A DNA stretch of 64,000 nucleotides from assembly GCA_034359265.1 (NCBI GenBank), contig CP136890.1, forward strand, positions 46,164,501 to 46,228,500. Reading direction: 5' to 3'. How positions within the stretch are numbered: the first letter of the stretch is position 1; each line of letters opens with the position of its first letter. The notes beneath the pieces are model-generated. The model was not told the origin of the DNA, searched no databases, and saw nothing but the letters and a program-made list of their open reading frames with translations. The DNA comes from Canna indica. Taxonomy: Eukaryota; Streptophyta; Magnoliopsida; Zingiberales; Cannaceae. A program made the position numbers and the translations under genes. Shown piece by piece: positions 19,823-31,713 of this stretch.

Positions 19823-20412
19823 GTTCTCCTGTTTACAACCCATGTTCTGAACTTTCGTAACCAAGTTCCCAACTTTCAAACCAAGTTCCGAACTTCCGGA
19901 ACCAAGTTCCCAACTTTCTGAACAAAGTTCCGAACTTTTCGAACAAAGTTCTCAACTTTCCGAACAAATCTCCCAAATTTTCAAATCGAGGTTCCCAATT
20001 TTTGGAACCAAGTTCCCAACTTTATGAACCAAGTTCTCAACTTTTCGAACCAAGATCCCGACTTTCCGAACCAAGTTTCCAACTTTTTGGACCAAGTTCT
20101 CAACTTTCGAAATAAAGTTCCTAACTTTTTGAACCAAGTTTCCAACTTTTCGAACCAAGTTCTCAAATTTCTGAGCCAAATTCTGAACTTTAGGAACCAA
20201 GTTCCCAACATTCCGAACCAAGTACCCTACTTTCCGAACCAAGTTATCAACTTTTGAAACCAAGTTCCCAACTTTCGTAACCAAGTTTCGAACTTTTGGA
20301 ACCAAGTTTCCAACTTTTCGAACCAAGTTCCTAACTTTCAGAACCAAGTTTCGAACTTTTCGAACCAATTTCCCAACTTTCGGAACCAAGTTCCTAACTT
20401 TTCACACCAAGT
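19823..20412. repeat. 21-bp satellite, block 1
   Basis: First part of the array. The monomer core is CCAAGTTCCCAACTTTC, followed by a short variable GGAA/CGAA joint to the next unit, total 21 bp, with about 10-25 percent divergence between neighbours. Because 21 is seven codons and the consensus has no stop in any of six frames, it yields spurious frames (NQVPNFR, TKFPTFG, PSSQLSE on plus; PKVGNLV, RKLGTWF, ESWELGS on minus). It starts at the LINE-C poly-A and is cut by LINE-F. Confidence 0.95.
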
Positions 20413-21784
20413 TCAGGCAAGAAAGCATTGAGGCGTTAGGAAGATCCATCCTTGACCATGAGATTTATGAGGTTATAAACTCGTCTCCAAATGATAAAGC
20501 ACCAGACATTGATGGGTTGACAAAGGAGTTCTTCACAGCTGCATGGGCCATAACTAGAAGGGAGGTTACGGAAGCTATTCAGAATTTCTTTACATCTAGA
20601 AGGCTTTTGAGTGAAGTTAACATCACATCCATCACATTGGTCCCTATGAAAAAGAACCCCGAATCCTTTGCTGATTATCGACCTATCCTGATTTGCAAAA
20701 TTCTATACAGGTTTATTTCGAAGATTCTTGCAAATAGGCTTCAAAAGGTTCTTGTGGATTTGATCGGACCGAATCAGCATGCATTATTGAAGGGGAGCTT
20801 ATTCATGAGAACATTACCTTATGCCATGAGCTTCTGACGGACTATCACCTACAGCGTCCCCCCCCCCCCCCCCCCCGTATGGCAATTAAGATAGATCTTC
20901 ATAAAGCCTATGACTCTGTTCGGTGGGATTTCCTTATTGAGCTTCTCAAACGTTATGGTTTTCTTGAAAATTTTATTCAGTGCTTGCATTTCCAATCCCA
21001 AGTTCACCTTGAACCTTAATGGTGCTTCTTGTGGGTTTTTTCAAAGCAGTAGAGGCTTGCGTCAAGATTGTCCTATGGCCCCATATCTTTTCATTGTCAT
21101 CATGCAGTACTTCTGAAATATTTTGGATAGTCAGGTCACTATGGGCTCACTTTTCCCCTATCCCAGATGTCATGACCCATTAGTTACTCACCTTATGTTT
21201 GTTGATGACCTCTTTTTATTCTCCAAAGCGGACCCTACGTTGGCCATCACTATCCGGAACTACTTAGCGCATTTCTATTGCGTACTAGCAACCTTATGTC
21301 ACATTTATACACTACGGGTGTTTCTTTAGAGCTGCGGGCGTCTATTGCAGAGACTTTGGGCATGCCCTTCGGATCACTACCAGTATGATATTTGGGAGTT
21401 CCCCTCCTTTTGACCAGACCTTCCTTCCTAGACTGTCAGCCCGTGCTTGACAGTATTGAAGCAAAGATTAATGGGTGGACTAGCAGATGTCTATCTTATG
21501 CTGGCCGCTTGGAGGTGGTCAAGAGATGCAACCTGAGACCTCGCAAAAGAACATGGTCTGATAATCGGATTTGGCTCCTTTATCACTCCAAGGGATCCTC
21601 TGAGGCAAAAAATCGAAGGAAACACTCCCTCATCACTTCAATATCCACATCTGGACTGAACGGACTCGCAGAATACATGATGAGAAAAAGAGGACTTGGA
21701 AACTCCTGGCTAGCGCAATCACTCAAGATATTCAGAGCAGGAGAGGACGCATCCCCCAGCGCTGGCAAACTGATTGGCTATTGA
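20413..21784 (+). pseudogene. LINE-F ORF2 fragment (RT, with internal deletion)
   Basis: RT motifs present: DYRPILICKILYRFISK (near 20675), KIDLHKAYDSVRWDF (about 20888), SSRGLRQDCPMAPYL (motif B, with Asp for the usual Gly) and FVDDLFLF (21197). A poly-C run of 19 at 20858-20876 replaces a 6-C stretch of LINE-A and shifts the frame. At about 21520 the sequence jumps from the thumb region to the equivalent of 7668 in LINE-A, removing roughly 950 bp that would hold the zf-RVT. Stops include 20836-20838 and 21115-21117. Confidence 0.9.
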
Positions 21785-22075
21785 TGATCACCTGAGGATT
21801 TACGATTTTTTATCCTTTTTGGTTATTGCCTTTCCCGAGCTATGGAACTTAGTGCTTATGTCAATTTCTGCTTTTGCGAGTATTGTCATCATGACTAGTG
21901 TGCCTTTCATGGGCTGTGGGGATGTTTCTCTTTTAAATTGCTACACTTTTATTGTAGCGAGACCATCACCTCTTGGTTTTGGGTTTTGACATTGCTGATG
22001 GCACTACTAAACTTTTCATGTACACACCTTTTTCCATTATTAATACAAATACACTTGTCTTATTGCAAAAAAAAA
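21785..22075 (+). other. LINE-F 3' UTR and poly-A
   Basis: Two GCTGTGGGA-type motifs (about 21836 and 21911) and the terminal CATGTACACACC to ATTGC plus 9 A. The shared 3' element is partly deleted: TTGCTGATGGCACTACTAAAC stands in place of the usual GGCAATGCCGAAGG stretch. Confidence 0.82.
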
Positions 22076-23585
22076 CTTTTCGAACTTTTCGAACCAAGTT
22101 CCCAACTTTCCAAAACAAGTTTTCAACTTTTCGAACCAAGATCCCAACTTGCCGACCCAAGTTCTCAACTTTCCGAACCAACTTCCCAACATTTCGAACC
22201 AAGATCCCAACTTTCCGAACCAAGTTCTCAACTTTCCAACCGATGTTCCGAACTTTCGTAACCAAGTTCCAAACTTTTGGTATCGAGTTTCCAACTTTTC
22301 GAATGAAGTTTGAAACTTTCCGAACCAAGTTCCGAACTTTTGGAACCAAGTTCCCAAATTTCCGAATCAAGTTCTGAACTTTCGGAACCAAGTCCTCAAT
22401 TTTCCGAATCAAGTTTCGAACTTTAGGAACCAAGTACCCAACTTTCCGAACAAAGTTCCAAACTTTTCGAACCAAATTTCTAACTTTCAGAACAAAGTTC
22501 CCAACTTTCAGAACCATGTTCCCAACTTTTCAAACAAAGTTCCTAACTTTCAGAACCAAGTTCTCCACTTTCGGAACCAAGTTCCCCACTTTCGGAACCA
22601 AGTTCTCAACTTTTCGAACCAAGTTCCCAATTTTCGAACAAATTCCCAAATATCAAAACCAAGTTCTCAACTTTCCGAACCAAGTTTTGAACTTTTCGAA
22701 CCAAGTTCCCAATTTTCGAACCAAATTCCCAACTTTCGGAACCAAGTTCTCAACTTTCTGAACCAAGTTTCTAACTTTCCGAACCAAGTATCGAACTTTT
22801 CGAATCAAGTTCCCAACTTTCAGAGCCAAGTTTGCAATTATCGGAATCAAGTTCCCAACTTTTCGAACCAAGATCCCAACTTTGCGAGCCAAGTTTGCAA
22901 CTTTACGAATCAAGTTCCGAACTTTTAGAACCAAGTTCCTAACTTTCCGAACCAAATTCTCAACTTTCGGAATAAAGTGCCCAACTTTCCAAACCAAGTT
23001 CTCAACTTTTTGAACTAAGTTCCTAACTTTTCGAACCAAATTCCCAATTTTCAAAATAAACTTCCCAATATTCCGAACCAAGTTCCCAACTTTCCAAACC
23101 AAGTTCTCAATTTTCGGAACCAAGTTTCCAAATTTCTGAACCAAGTTTCCAACTTTCCGAATCAAAATCCCAACTTTCCGAACCAAGTTCTCAACTTTCC
23201 GGAATAAGTTACTAACTTTTGGAACAAACATCCCAACTTTTCGAACCAAGTTTTCATTTTTCGGAACCAAGTTCCCTATTTTTCGAACCAAGATCCCAAC
23301 TTTACGAACCAAGATCCCAATTTTCTAAACCAAGTTCCTAACTTTCTGAACCAAGTTCCTAACTTTCGGAACCAAGTTACTAACTTTCGGAACGACGTTC
23401 CGAACTTTGGAATCAAGTTCCTAATTTCCCTAACCAAGTTTCCAACTTTCCGAATCAAGTTCTAAACTTTCCAAGCCAAGTTCCGAACTTTATGAACCAA
23501 GTTCCCAACTTTTCGTACCAAGATCCCAACTTTCCGTACCAAGTTTCCAACTTTTCGAACCCATTTCCCACCTTTCGAAACAAAA
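22076..23585. repeat. 21-bp satellite, block 2
   Basis: Continues the array after LINE-F in the same orientation; about 70 monomers. The ACACATC variant, common from 24.7 kb on, was not found here. Long open frames on both strands are products of the 21-bp period. Confidence 0.95.
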
Positions 23586-24029
23586 TTGCTTTCATCATTA
23601 AGTTGCTTGGAAACTTACTATTCTCATCAAGCACATTTCCCTTCCCCATGGTTAGGAATTGTTATCTTAGTTATTACTAGACTTGGTGGATATGTAGTCA
23701 TCGTAAAGAGCATTATATAAGCTCCATAGTGATTAGAAGTAAGGTCATTGAGTTTTCTATCAAAAATTGTGAGGATATTTTCTTCAAGCAGTTCTTCAGC
23801 AATTTTGCAGAGATTGCAAGTTAGAACTTGTGATTCTCGACCATTTATATTGGTTCCCTGGTTCTTTAAAAATCAACGCGTCATTATTCCATCCTTGTTA
23901 TAATATTGGTTCTTGGTTCTCTAATCAACGGGTCAATATTCTCCATCCGTGAAACCTTCATTGGACGATCCCAGATTTTTTTTTTTCACATATTGTTGTT
24001 GGGTCTCGCGGCAAGTTCATCAAGGTTCG
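23586..24029. other. Unidentified 444-bp island in the satellite
   Basis: Non-satellite sequence with sharp change of composition at both sides. It contains CCATGGTTAGG, a TTATATAAG stretch near 23714, a pair of degenerate direct copies of about 55 bp (ATATTGGTTCCCTGGTTC at 23848; ATATTGGTTCTTGGTTC at 23903) and an 11-T run near 23975. No long frame and no LINE, LTR or MITE ends were recognised. It could be a solo LTR remnant or part of an untranslated leader of another element; neither can be shown. Confidence 0.6.
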
Positions 24030-27000
24030 CATAACAACTTTCCTAACCAAGTTCCCAACTTTCTGAACCAAGTCTTGAACTTATGGAACAAAGTTCCCAA
24101 CTTTCCAAACAAAGCTCTTAACTTTCCGAATCAAGTTCCCAAGTTTTGAACTTTTCGAAACCAAGTTCTAAAATTTTAGAACCAATTCCCCAACTTTCGG
24201 AACCAAGTTCTCAATTTTCGAAATCAAGTTCTCAACATTCTGAATCAAGTTCCCAAGTTTCCGAAACAAGATACCAACTTTCGGAACCAAGGTTCGAACC
24301 TTAGGAACTAATGTCTAAACTTTCCAAACAAACTTCCCAACTTTCCGAACCAAATTCCCAACTTTCAGAACAAATTTTCTAACTTTCTAAATCAAGTTCC
24401 CAACTTTCCGAACCAAGTTCCCAATTTTCGGAACCAAGTTCCCAACTTTCCAAACGAAGTTTTCAACTTTCGGAACCAAGTTCTCAACTTTCTGAAGCAA
24501 GTTCGGAATCTAAGGAACAAAGTTCCAAACTTTCCAAACAAACTTCCCAACTTTCAAAACAAATTTCCAAATTTTCTGAACCAAGTTTTTAATTTTCGAA
24601 ACCAAGTTTTCAACTTTCCGAACCAAGTTCCCAACTGTCAGAACCTAAGTTCCCAACTTGGTTCTGAACGATTCGAACCAAATTTCCAACTCTAGGAACC
24701 AAGTTCCCAATTTTTGGTACTAAGTTCCCAACTTTACACATCAAGTTTCTAACTTTTCGAACCAAGATCCCAACTTTCAGAACCAAGTCCCCAACTTTTT
24801 GAAGCATATTCCCAACTTTTCAAACTAAGTTCTCAACTTTTCAACCTATGTTCCGAACTTTCGAAAACAAGTTCCCAACTTCCGGAAGCAATTTCCGAAC
24901 TTTTCGAACCAAATTCCCAACTTTTGGAACCAATTTCCATATTTTTGGAACCAAGTTTTCCAATTTACACATCAGTTCCCAACGTTGCGAACCAAGATCC
25001 GAACTTTTCGAACCATGTTCCCAACTTTCCGAAGCATGTTCCCAACTTTCCGAACCAAGTTCTCAACTTTCCAACCCATGTTTCGAACTTTCGTAATCAA
25101 GTTTCCAACTTTCCGAACCAAGTTCCCAACTTCCGGACCAAGTTCTCAACTTCCGAACCTAGTTCTCAACTTTCTAAACTAAGTTCCGAACTTATGGAAC
25201 TAAGTTCCCAACTTTCCTAACCAAGTTCCTAATTTTCGAAAATAAGTTCCGAACTTTTGAACCGATTTCCCAACTTTCGGAACCAAGTTCCCAATTTTCG
25301 GAATCAGGTTGTCAACATTCAGAATCAAGTTCTCAACATTCCGAACCAAGATCCCAACATTCCGAACCAAGTTCTCAACTTTTTGGACCAAGTTCTCAAC
25401 TTTCCAAACCATGTTCCGAACTTTCGTAACCAAGTTGAACTTTCGGAACCAAGTTCCCAACTTTCCGAATGAAGTTTGCAACATTTTGATCCAAGTTCCG
25501 AATATTTGAAACCAAGTTCCCATCTTTACGAACAAAGTTCCCAACTTTCGGAACCAAATTCCTAACTTTTCGAACAAAGTTCCCAAATTTCCGAACCAAG
25601 TTCCCAATTTTCAGAACCAACTTCCCAACTTTCCGAACCAAGTTCCTAATTTTCGAACCAAATTCCAACTTTCGGAACCAAGTGCTCAACTTTCCGAACC
25701 AAGTTCTCAACTTTGCAAACCAAGTTTCGAAATTTCTGAACCAAGTTTGCAACTTTACGAACCAAGTTCCGAACTTTTGGAACCAATTTCCAAACTTTTC
25801 GAAACAAGTTGCCAACTTTCCAAACCAAATTCCCAACTATCGAAACGAAGTTCCCAACTTTCCGATCTAAGTTCCAAACTTTTCGAACCAAATTTCCAAC
25901 TTTCGGAACAAACTTCCCAACTTTCCGACTAAGTTCCCAACTTTCCGAACCAAATTTCAAACTTTCGGAACAAAGTTCCCAACTTTCCGAAATAAGTTCC
26001 CAACATTTTGAACAAAGTTCCTAATTTTCGGAACAAACTGCCCAATTTTTCGAACCAAGATCCCAACTTTCCGAACCAAGTTCCTAACTTTTGTAACCAA
26101 GTTTCTAACTTTCGAAATAAAGTTCTCAACTTTTGGAACCCAGTTCCCAACTTTCGGAACCAAATTCTCAACTTTCAAAACCAAGTCCCGAACTTTTTGA
26201 ACCAAACTCACAACTTTCAGAACCAAATTCCTTTTACACATCATGTTCGCAACTTTCCGAACCAAGATCCTAACTTTTAGAACCAAGTCTACAACTTTTC
26301 GAACCAAGTTCCCAATTTTCGGAACCAAGTTCCGAATTTTCGAAACCAAGTTCCCAACTTTCCGAACCAAGTTTCCAACTTTTCGAACCAAGTTCCCAAT
26401 TTTTGGAACCAAGTTCCCAACATCCGGAACCAAGTTTCCAACTTTCGGAACCATGTTTTCAACCTTCGGAACCAAGTTCCCAACTTTCGGAACCAAGTTC
26501 CCAACTCTACACATCAAGTTCCCAACTTTGCGAACCATGATCCGAACTTTTCGAACCAAGTCCCCAACTTTCCGAAGCATGTTCCCAACTTTCCGAACCA
26601 AGTTCTCAACTTTCCAACACATGTTACGAACTTTTGTAACCAAGTTTGCAACTTTTTGAACCAAGTTTTCAACTTTCTGAACCAAATTTCTGACTTTTTG
26701 AACCAAGTTTTCAACTTTGAGAACCATATCCTAAACTTTCGGAACCAAGTGCCTAACTCTACACATCAAGTTCCGAACTTTGCGAACTAAGATCCGAACT
26801 TTCCGAACCAAGTCCCCAACTTTCTGAAACATGTTCCCAACTTTCCAAACCAAGTTCTTAATTTTCCAACCTATGTTCCGAACTTTTGTAACCAAGTTTG
26901 TAGCTTTTCAAACCAAGTTCATAACTTTCCGAACCAAGTTCTCAACTTCCAAACCATGTTCAGAACTTATGGAACTAAGTTCCCAACTTCCAAACCAAGT

Positions 27001-30000
27001 TCCCAACTTTTCGAACCAAGTTTCCAATTTTCGAAAATAAGTTCCGAACTTTTCGAACCAATTTCTCAACTTTCGGAACCAAGTTGTCAACATTCCGAAT
27101 CAAGTTCTCAACTTTCCGAACCAAGATCCCAACATTCCGAACCAAATTCCTAACTTTCTGAACCAAGTTCTCAATTTTCTGAACAAAGTTCTCAACTTTC
27201 CAAACCATGTTCCGAACCTTCGTAATCAAGTTGAACTTTTGTAACCAAATTCCCAACTTTCCGAACGAAGTCTGCAATATTTTGAACCAAGTTCCGAACT
27301 TTTGAAATCAAGTTCCAATCTTTCCGAACAAAGTTCCCAACTTTCGGAACAAAGATCCCAACTTTTTGAACCAAGTTCCCAAATTTTCGGAACCAACTTC
27401 CCAACATTCCGAACCAAGTTCACATATTTCTGAACCAATTTTCCAATTTTCGACCCAAATTCCCAACTTTTGAAATCAAGTGCTCAACTTTCCGAACCAA
27501 GTTCCCAACTTTGCCAACCAAGTTTCGAAATTTCTGAACTAAGTTTGCCAACCAAGTTTCGAAATTTCCGAACTAAGTTCCCAACTTTACGAACCAAGTT
27601 TTGAACTTTTGGAACCAATTTCCAAATTTTCCGAAACAAGTTGCCAACTTTCCAAACCAAATTCCCAACCATCAAAACGAAGTTCCCAACTTTTCTAACA
27701 AAGTTCCCAACTTTCTGAACTAAGTTCCAAAGTTTTAGAACCAAATTCCCAACTTTCGGAACAAACTTCCCAACTTCCGGACCAAGTTCCCAACTTTCCG
27801 TACCAAATTTCAAACTTTCGGAACAAAGTTCCTAACTTTCTGAAATAGGTTCCCAACATTCTGAATAAAGTTCCAATTATCGGAACCAAGTTCCCAATTT
27901 TCGGAACCATCTGCCCAAATTTTCGAACCAAGTTCCCATCTTTCCGAACCAAGATCCCAACTTTTCGAACCAAGTTCCCAACTTTCGTAACTAAGTTTCT
28001 AACTTTCGGAAATAAGTTCTCAACTTTTGGAACTAAGTTTCCAACTTTCAGAACTAAGTTCCCAACTTTCGGAACCAAGTTCTCAACTTTCGGAGCCGAG
28101 TTCCAAACTTTTCGAACCAAATTCTCAACTTTCGGAATCAAGTTCCCAACTTTACACATCATATTCCCAACTTTCCGAACCAAATTCCCAACTTTCTGAA
28201 CCAAGTTCCTAACTTTCCGAACTAAGTTTCCAACTTTCTGAACCAAGTTTCTAATTTTCCGAACCAAGTTTCCAATTTTCGGAACCAAGTTTTCTACTTT
28301 CAGAACCAAACTTTCAACTTTCTGAACCAAGTTCCCAACGTTCGGAACCAAGTTTCCAACTTTCGGAACCATGTTCTCAACTTTAGGAACCAAATTCCCA
28401 ACTTTCGGAACTAAGTTCCCAACTTTTGGAACCAAATTCTCAACTTTCAAAAATAAGTTCCTAACTTTTCGTACCTAGTCCCCAACTTTCCGAACCAAGT
28501 TCCTAACATTCTAAACCAAGTTCTCAACTTTCCATCCCTTGCTCGAAACGTTCGTAACCAAGTTCCCAACTTTCAGAACGAAATTTGAAACTTTCTGAAT
28601 CAATTCCCGAACTTTTGGAATCAAGTTACCATCCTTCGAAACCAAGTTCGCAACTTTCCAAAACAAGTTCCCAACTTTCCGATCGAAGTTCTCAAATTTT
28701 TGAACAAAGTTCCGAACCTTAGGAACCAAGTTCCTCATTTTTCAACAAACTTCCCAACTTTTCGAACCAAATTCCTAACTTTCATATCAAAGTTCCCAAC
28801 TTTCCTAACCAAGTTCCCAACTTTAAGAACAAAGTTCCCAACTTTAAGAACAAAGTTCCCAACTTTCCGAACCAAGTTCCCAATTTTCGGAACAAAGTTC
28901 CCAACTTTTTGAACCAAAATCCCAACTTTCCGAATCAAGTTCCCAACTTTCGGAACCAAGTTCCGAACTTTTCGAACCAAATTCTCAACATTCAGAACTA
29001 AGTTTCCAATTTTTTGAACCAAGTTCCCAACTTTACACATCAAGTTCCCTACTTTCCGAACCAAGATCCCAACTTTCCGACCAAGTTCCCTACTTTCGGA
29101 ACCAAGTTCTCAACTTTTCGAACCAAGTTCCCAACCTTCCGAACCAAATTTCCCATTGTCGGAACCAAGTTCTCAACTTTCGAAACCAAGTTCCCAACTT
29201 TTCTAACAAAGTTCCCAACTTTCCGAACCACGATCCAAACTTTTCGAACTAAATTTCCAACTTTCGGAACCAAGTTCTAAACTTTTTGAACCAAGTTCTT
29301 AACTTTCGGAACCAAATTCCCTAATTTTCGAACCATGTTCCCGAATTTCTGAATCAAGTTCTCAACTTTCCAAACGAAGTTCCGAACTTTAGCAACCAAG
29401 TTCCCAATTTTCCGAACCAAGTTCCGAACTTTCCAAACCAAATTCTAAACTTTCGAAACAAAACTCCCAACTTTCCGAACCAAGTTCCCAAATTTCTGAA
29501 CCAAATTCTGAACTTTCCGAGCCAAATTCCTAACTTTTCGAACTAAGTTCTCAACTTTTCGAACCAAATTCCCAACTTTTTGAAAAACCTTCCCAACTTT
29601 CCGAACCAAATTCTCAACTTTCGGAACAAAATTTCTAACTTTCCGAACCAAGTTCTCAATTTTTGGAACCAGGTTCCCAACTTTTGGAACCAACTTCCCA
29701 ACTTTTCGAACCATGTTTTCAACTTTCGAAACCAAGTTATCAACTTTTGGAACCAAGTTTCCAACTTCCGGAATGAAGTTCCCAACTTTCGAAATCAAGT
29801 TCCAAACTTTTTGAACCAAATTCCCAACATTCGGAACCAAGTTCCCAACTTTACACATCAAGTTCCCAACTTTCCGAATGAAGATCCCATCTTTCCGAAC
29901 CAAGTCCCCAACATTCCGAACCAACTTCCCAACTTTTCGAGCCAAGTCTCCCACTTTTCGAACCAGGTTCCCAATTTTCGGAAGTAAGTTCCCAACTTTT

Positions 30001-31187
30001 GGAACCAAGTTCCCAACTTTTGGAACCAAGTTCCCAACTTTCTGAACCAATTTTCCAACTTACGGAACCAAGTTCCCAACTATCCAAATCAAGTTCCCAA
30101 CTTCCGAACCAATTTCCCAACTTTCGGAACAAAGTTCCCAACATTCCTAACCAAGTTCCCAACTTTGCGTACTAAGTTTCCAACTTTCCGAAGCAAGTTC
30201 CCAACTTTCCGAACCAAGTTCTCAACTTTCGGAACCAAGTTCCGAACTTTCTAAAGCATGTTCTCAACTTTCCGAAACAAGTTCCCAACTTCCGGAATAA
30301 AGTTTCCAACTTTCAAAATCAAGTTCTCAACTTTTGGAACCAAGTTCCTAACTTATGGAACAAAGTTCCAATCTTTTTGAACCAAATTCCCAATATTCGA
30401 AAACAAGTTCCCAACTTTTCAAACCAAGATACCAACTTTTCGAAATAAGTTCCCATCTTTCCAAACCAATGTCCTAATTTTCTGAACCAGGTTCCCAATT
30501 TTTGGAACCAAGTTCCCAACTTTCGGATCCAAGTTCCCAATTTTCCGAACCAAGTTACCAACTTTCGGAACCAAGTTCTCAACTTTGCAAACCAAGCTCC
30601 CAACTTTGCGAACTAAGTTCCCAACTTTCCGAATCAAGTTCCCAACTTTTGAAACCTAGTTTCTAACATTCGGAACCAGCTTCTCAACTTTCGGAACCAA
30701 GTTCCCAACTTTTGAAACCAAGTTCTCAACTTTCGAAACCAAGTTCCCAACTTTTCACATTAATTTTCCAACTTTCGAACCAAGATCCCTACTTTTCGAA
30801 CCAAGACCCCAACTATTTGAAGCATGTTTACAACTTTCCGAACCAAGTTCTCAACTTTTCAACCCATGTTCCGAACTTTCGTAATCAAGTTCTCAACTTT
30901 CCGAATGAAATTTGTAACTTTCCGAACCAAGTTCCCAACTTTCTAAACTATTTTCCCAACATTCGGAACCAAATTCTCAATTTTCCGAACCAACTTCTCA
31001 ACTTTCGGAACCAATTTCCCAAATTTTGGAACAAAGTTCCAAACTTTTTGAACCAAATTGCCAACATTTGGAACCAAGTTCCTATCTATCCGATCCAAGA
31101 TCCCAACTTTCCGAACCAAGTCCCCAACTTTTCGAACAAAATTCCTAACTTTCCAATCCATTTTCCGAACATTCATAACCAAGTTCC
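24030..31187. repeat. 21-bp satellite, block 3 (7.2 kb)
   Basis: About 340 monomers, same orientation. Diagnostic variant monomers appear: ACTTTACACATCAAG (from about 24735, recurring every 230-360 bp or multiples) and CCAACCCATGTTCCGAAC followed by TTTCGTAACC. A pair of units of about 1.8 kb lies at 25190-28700. No coding gene is proposed although open frames reach 256 codons (26727-25957, minus). Confidence 0.95.
25190..28700. repeat. 1.8-kb higher-order unit, two tandem copies
   Basis: Matching landmarks: GAACTTATGGAACTAAG at 25189 and 26963; a shortened monomer AAGTTGAACTTT near 25433 and 27229; GTGCTCAACTTTCC at 25682 and 27480; CTGCCCAA near 26038 and 27909. Offsets grow from 1774 to about 1870, so later indels of whole monomers occurred inside the second copy. 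Confidence 0.75.
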
Positions 31188-31221
31188 TTTTGCCTTGTTG
31201 CAAAAAAAAAAAAAAAAAAAA
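31188..31221 (+). mobile_element. Extreme 5'-truncated LINE: 14-nt end plus poly-A
   Basis: TTTTGCCTTGTTGC plus 20 A inside the satellite. TGCCTTGTTGCAAAAA is exactly the 3' end of LINE-G, and TTTTGCCTTGTTG is also the end of LINE-C. AAGTTCC flanks both sides (31181-31187 and 31220-31226), a plausible target duplication. This is read as an insertion aborted almost at once. Confidence 0.8.
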
Positions 31222-31310
31222 GTTCCTAACTTTCTGACCCAAGTTACCAACTTTCGGAACTAAGTTATCAACTATCTGAACCAAGTTCCCAACTTTTGGA
31301 GCCAAATTCC
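31222..31310. repeat. 21-bp satellite, block 4
   Basis: Four monomers between the mini LINE insertion and LINE-D, same orientation. Confidence 0.93.
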
Positions 31311-31713
31311 CCAGGAAGATGTTGCCCAAATGGGTTCCTAAGAAGCCGATATTGGGTAGCATTATCGAGGGATCTCCTCTACAGGGGAGTTTTGAAGTGG
31401 TGCAATATGAAAAGGGTGAAACAAGCAAGAAGCGGGAGATTCCTAAGAAGCCTCGGAGTTCCTTAGTTGAGCCTCGGTCGAGCAATGTTCAGAGGCAGCC
31501 TACTGTGGTTTCGCCGGGTAAACCAGCCGATAAAAGCAAGGTTTCTGTGGAGGCTCGGTGTATTGAAAATAAGCATGACGGACTGGTCGAGACTAGTAAT
31601 ACTTTTCAGGTCCTTGAAGAGGGAGAATGTGCTGCTAATAATCATGAGTATAGTCTCTTTGGCAAAGCTAAATGGGGGATTGAGCACCCTCTTCTAATCC
31701 TCCCCATGATTAG
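31311..31713 (+). pseudogene. LINE-D ORF1 tail, fused in frame to ORF2
   Basis: C-terminal part of ORF1 after the knuckle: KWVPKKPILGS, EKGETSKKREI and FQVLEEGECA. A deletion near 31680-31700 removes the stretch that in LINE-B holds LDKGGRAPSAI. It brings the ORF1 frame into the ORF2 frame, so one continuous frame (31319-32356) passes through the ORF2 ATG at 31706. The usual ATGATTAG is still present at 31706-31713. Confidence 0.85.

Larger units (their letters stand above)
20413..22075 (+). mobile_element. LINE-F, 5'-truncated LINE in the satellite
   Basis: Starts abruptly inside the RT part of ORF2 (equivalent to about 5603 in LINE-A) and ends with an A tail at 22067-22075, with satellite on both sides. 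It is closer to LINE-A than to LINE-B (for example the FVDDL motif and the ORF2 end). Truncation at the 5' end is the usual outcome of incomplete target-primed reverse transcription. No clear target duplication can be defined because the target is itself repetitive. Confidence 0.92.

Noticed and set aside
19823..20412. Telomeric or 45S/5S rDNA-related repeat
   Set aside because: The unit shows no TTTAGGG pattern and nothing resembling rRNA sequence.
20413..22075. Target-site duplication for LINE-F
   Set aside because: Short candidates (ACTTTT) exist but occur everywhere in the satellite, so they prove nothing.
23586..24029. Solo LTR
   Set aside because: No convincing TG...CA ends or target duplication could be fixed, so it is left unidentified.
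25957..26727. Coiled-coil or leucine-zipper protein (KVGNLVR heptads)
   Set aside because: The heptad follows from the 21-bp period, and no promoter, non-repeat terminus or codon constraint is visible.
22076..31187. CRISPR-like array of short repeats
   Set aside because: Repeats are directly adjacent at 21 bp with no unique spacers, there are no cas genes, and the setting is plant DNA.
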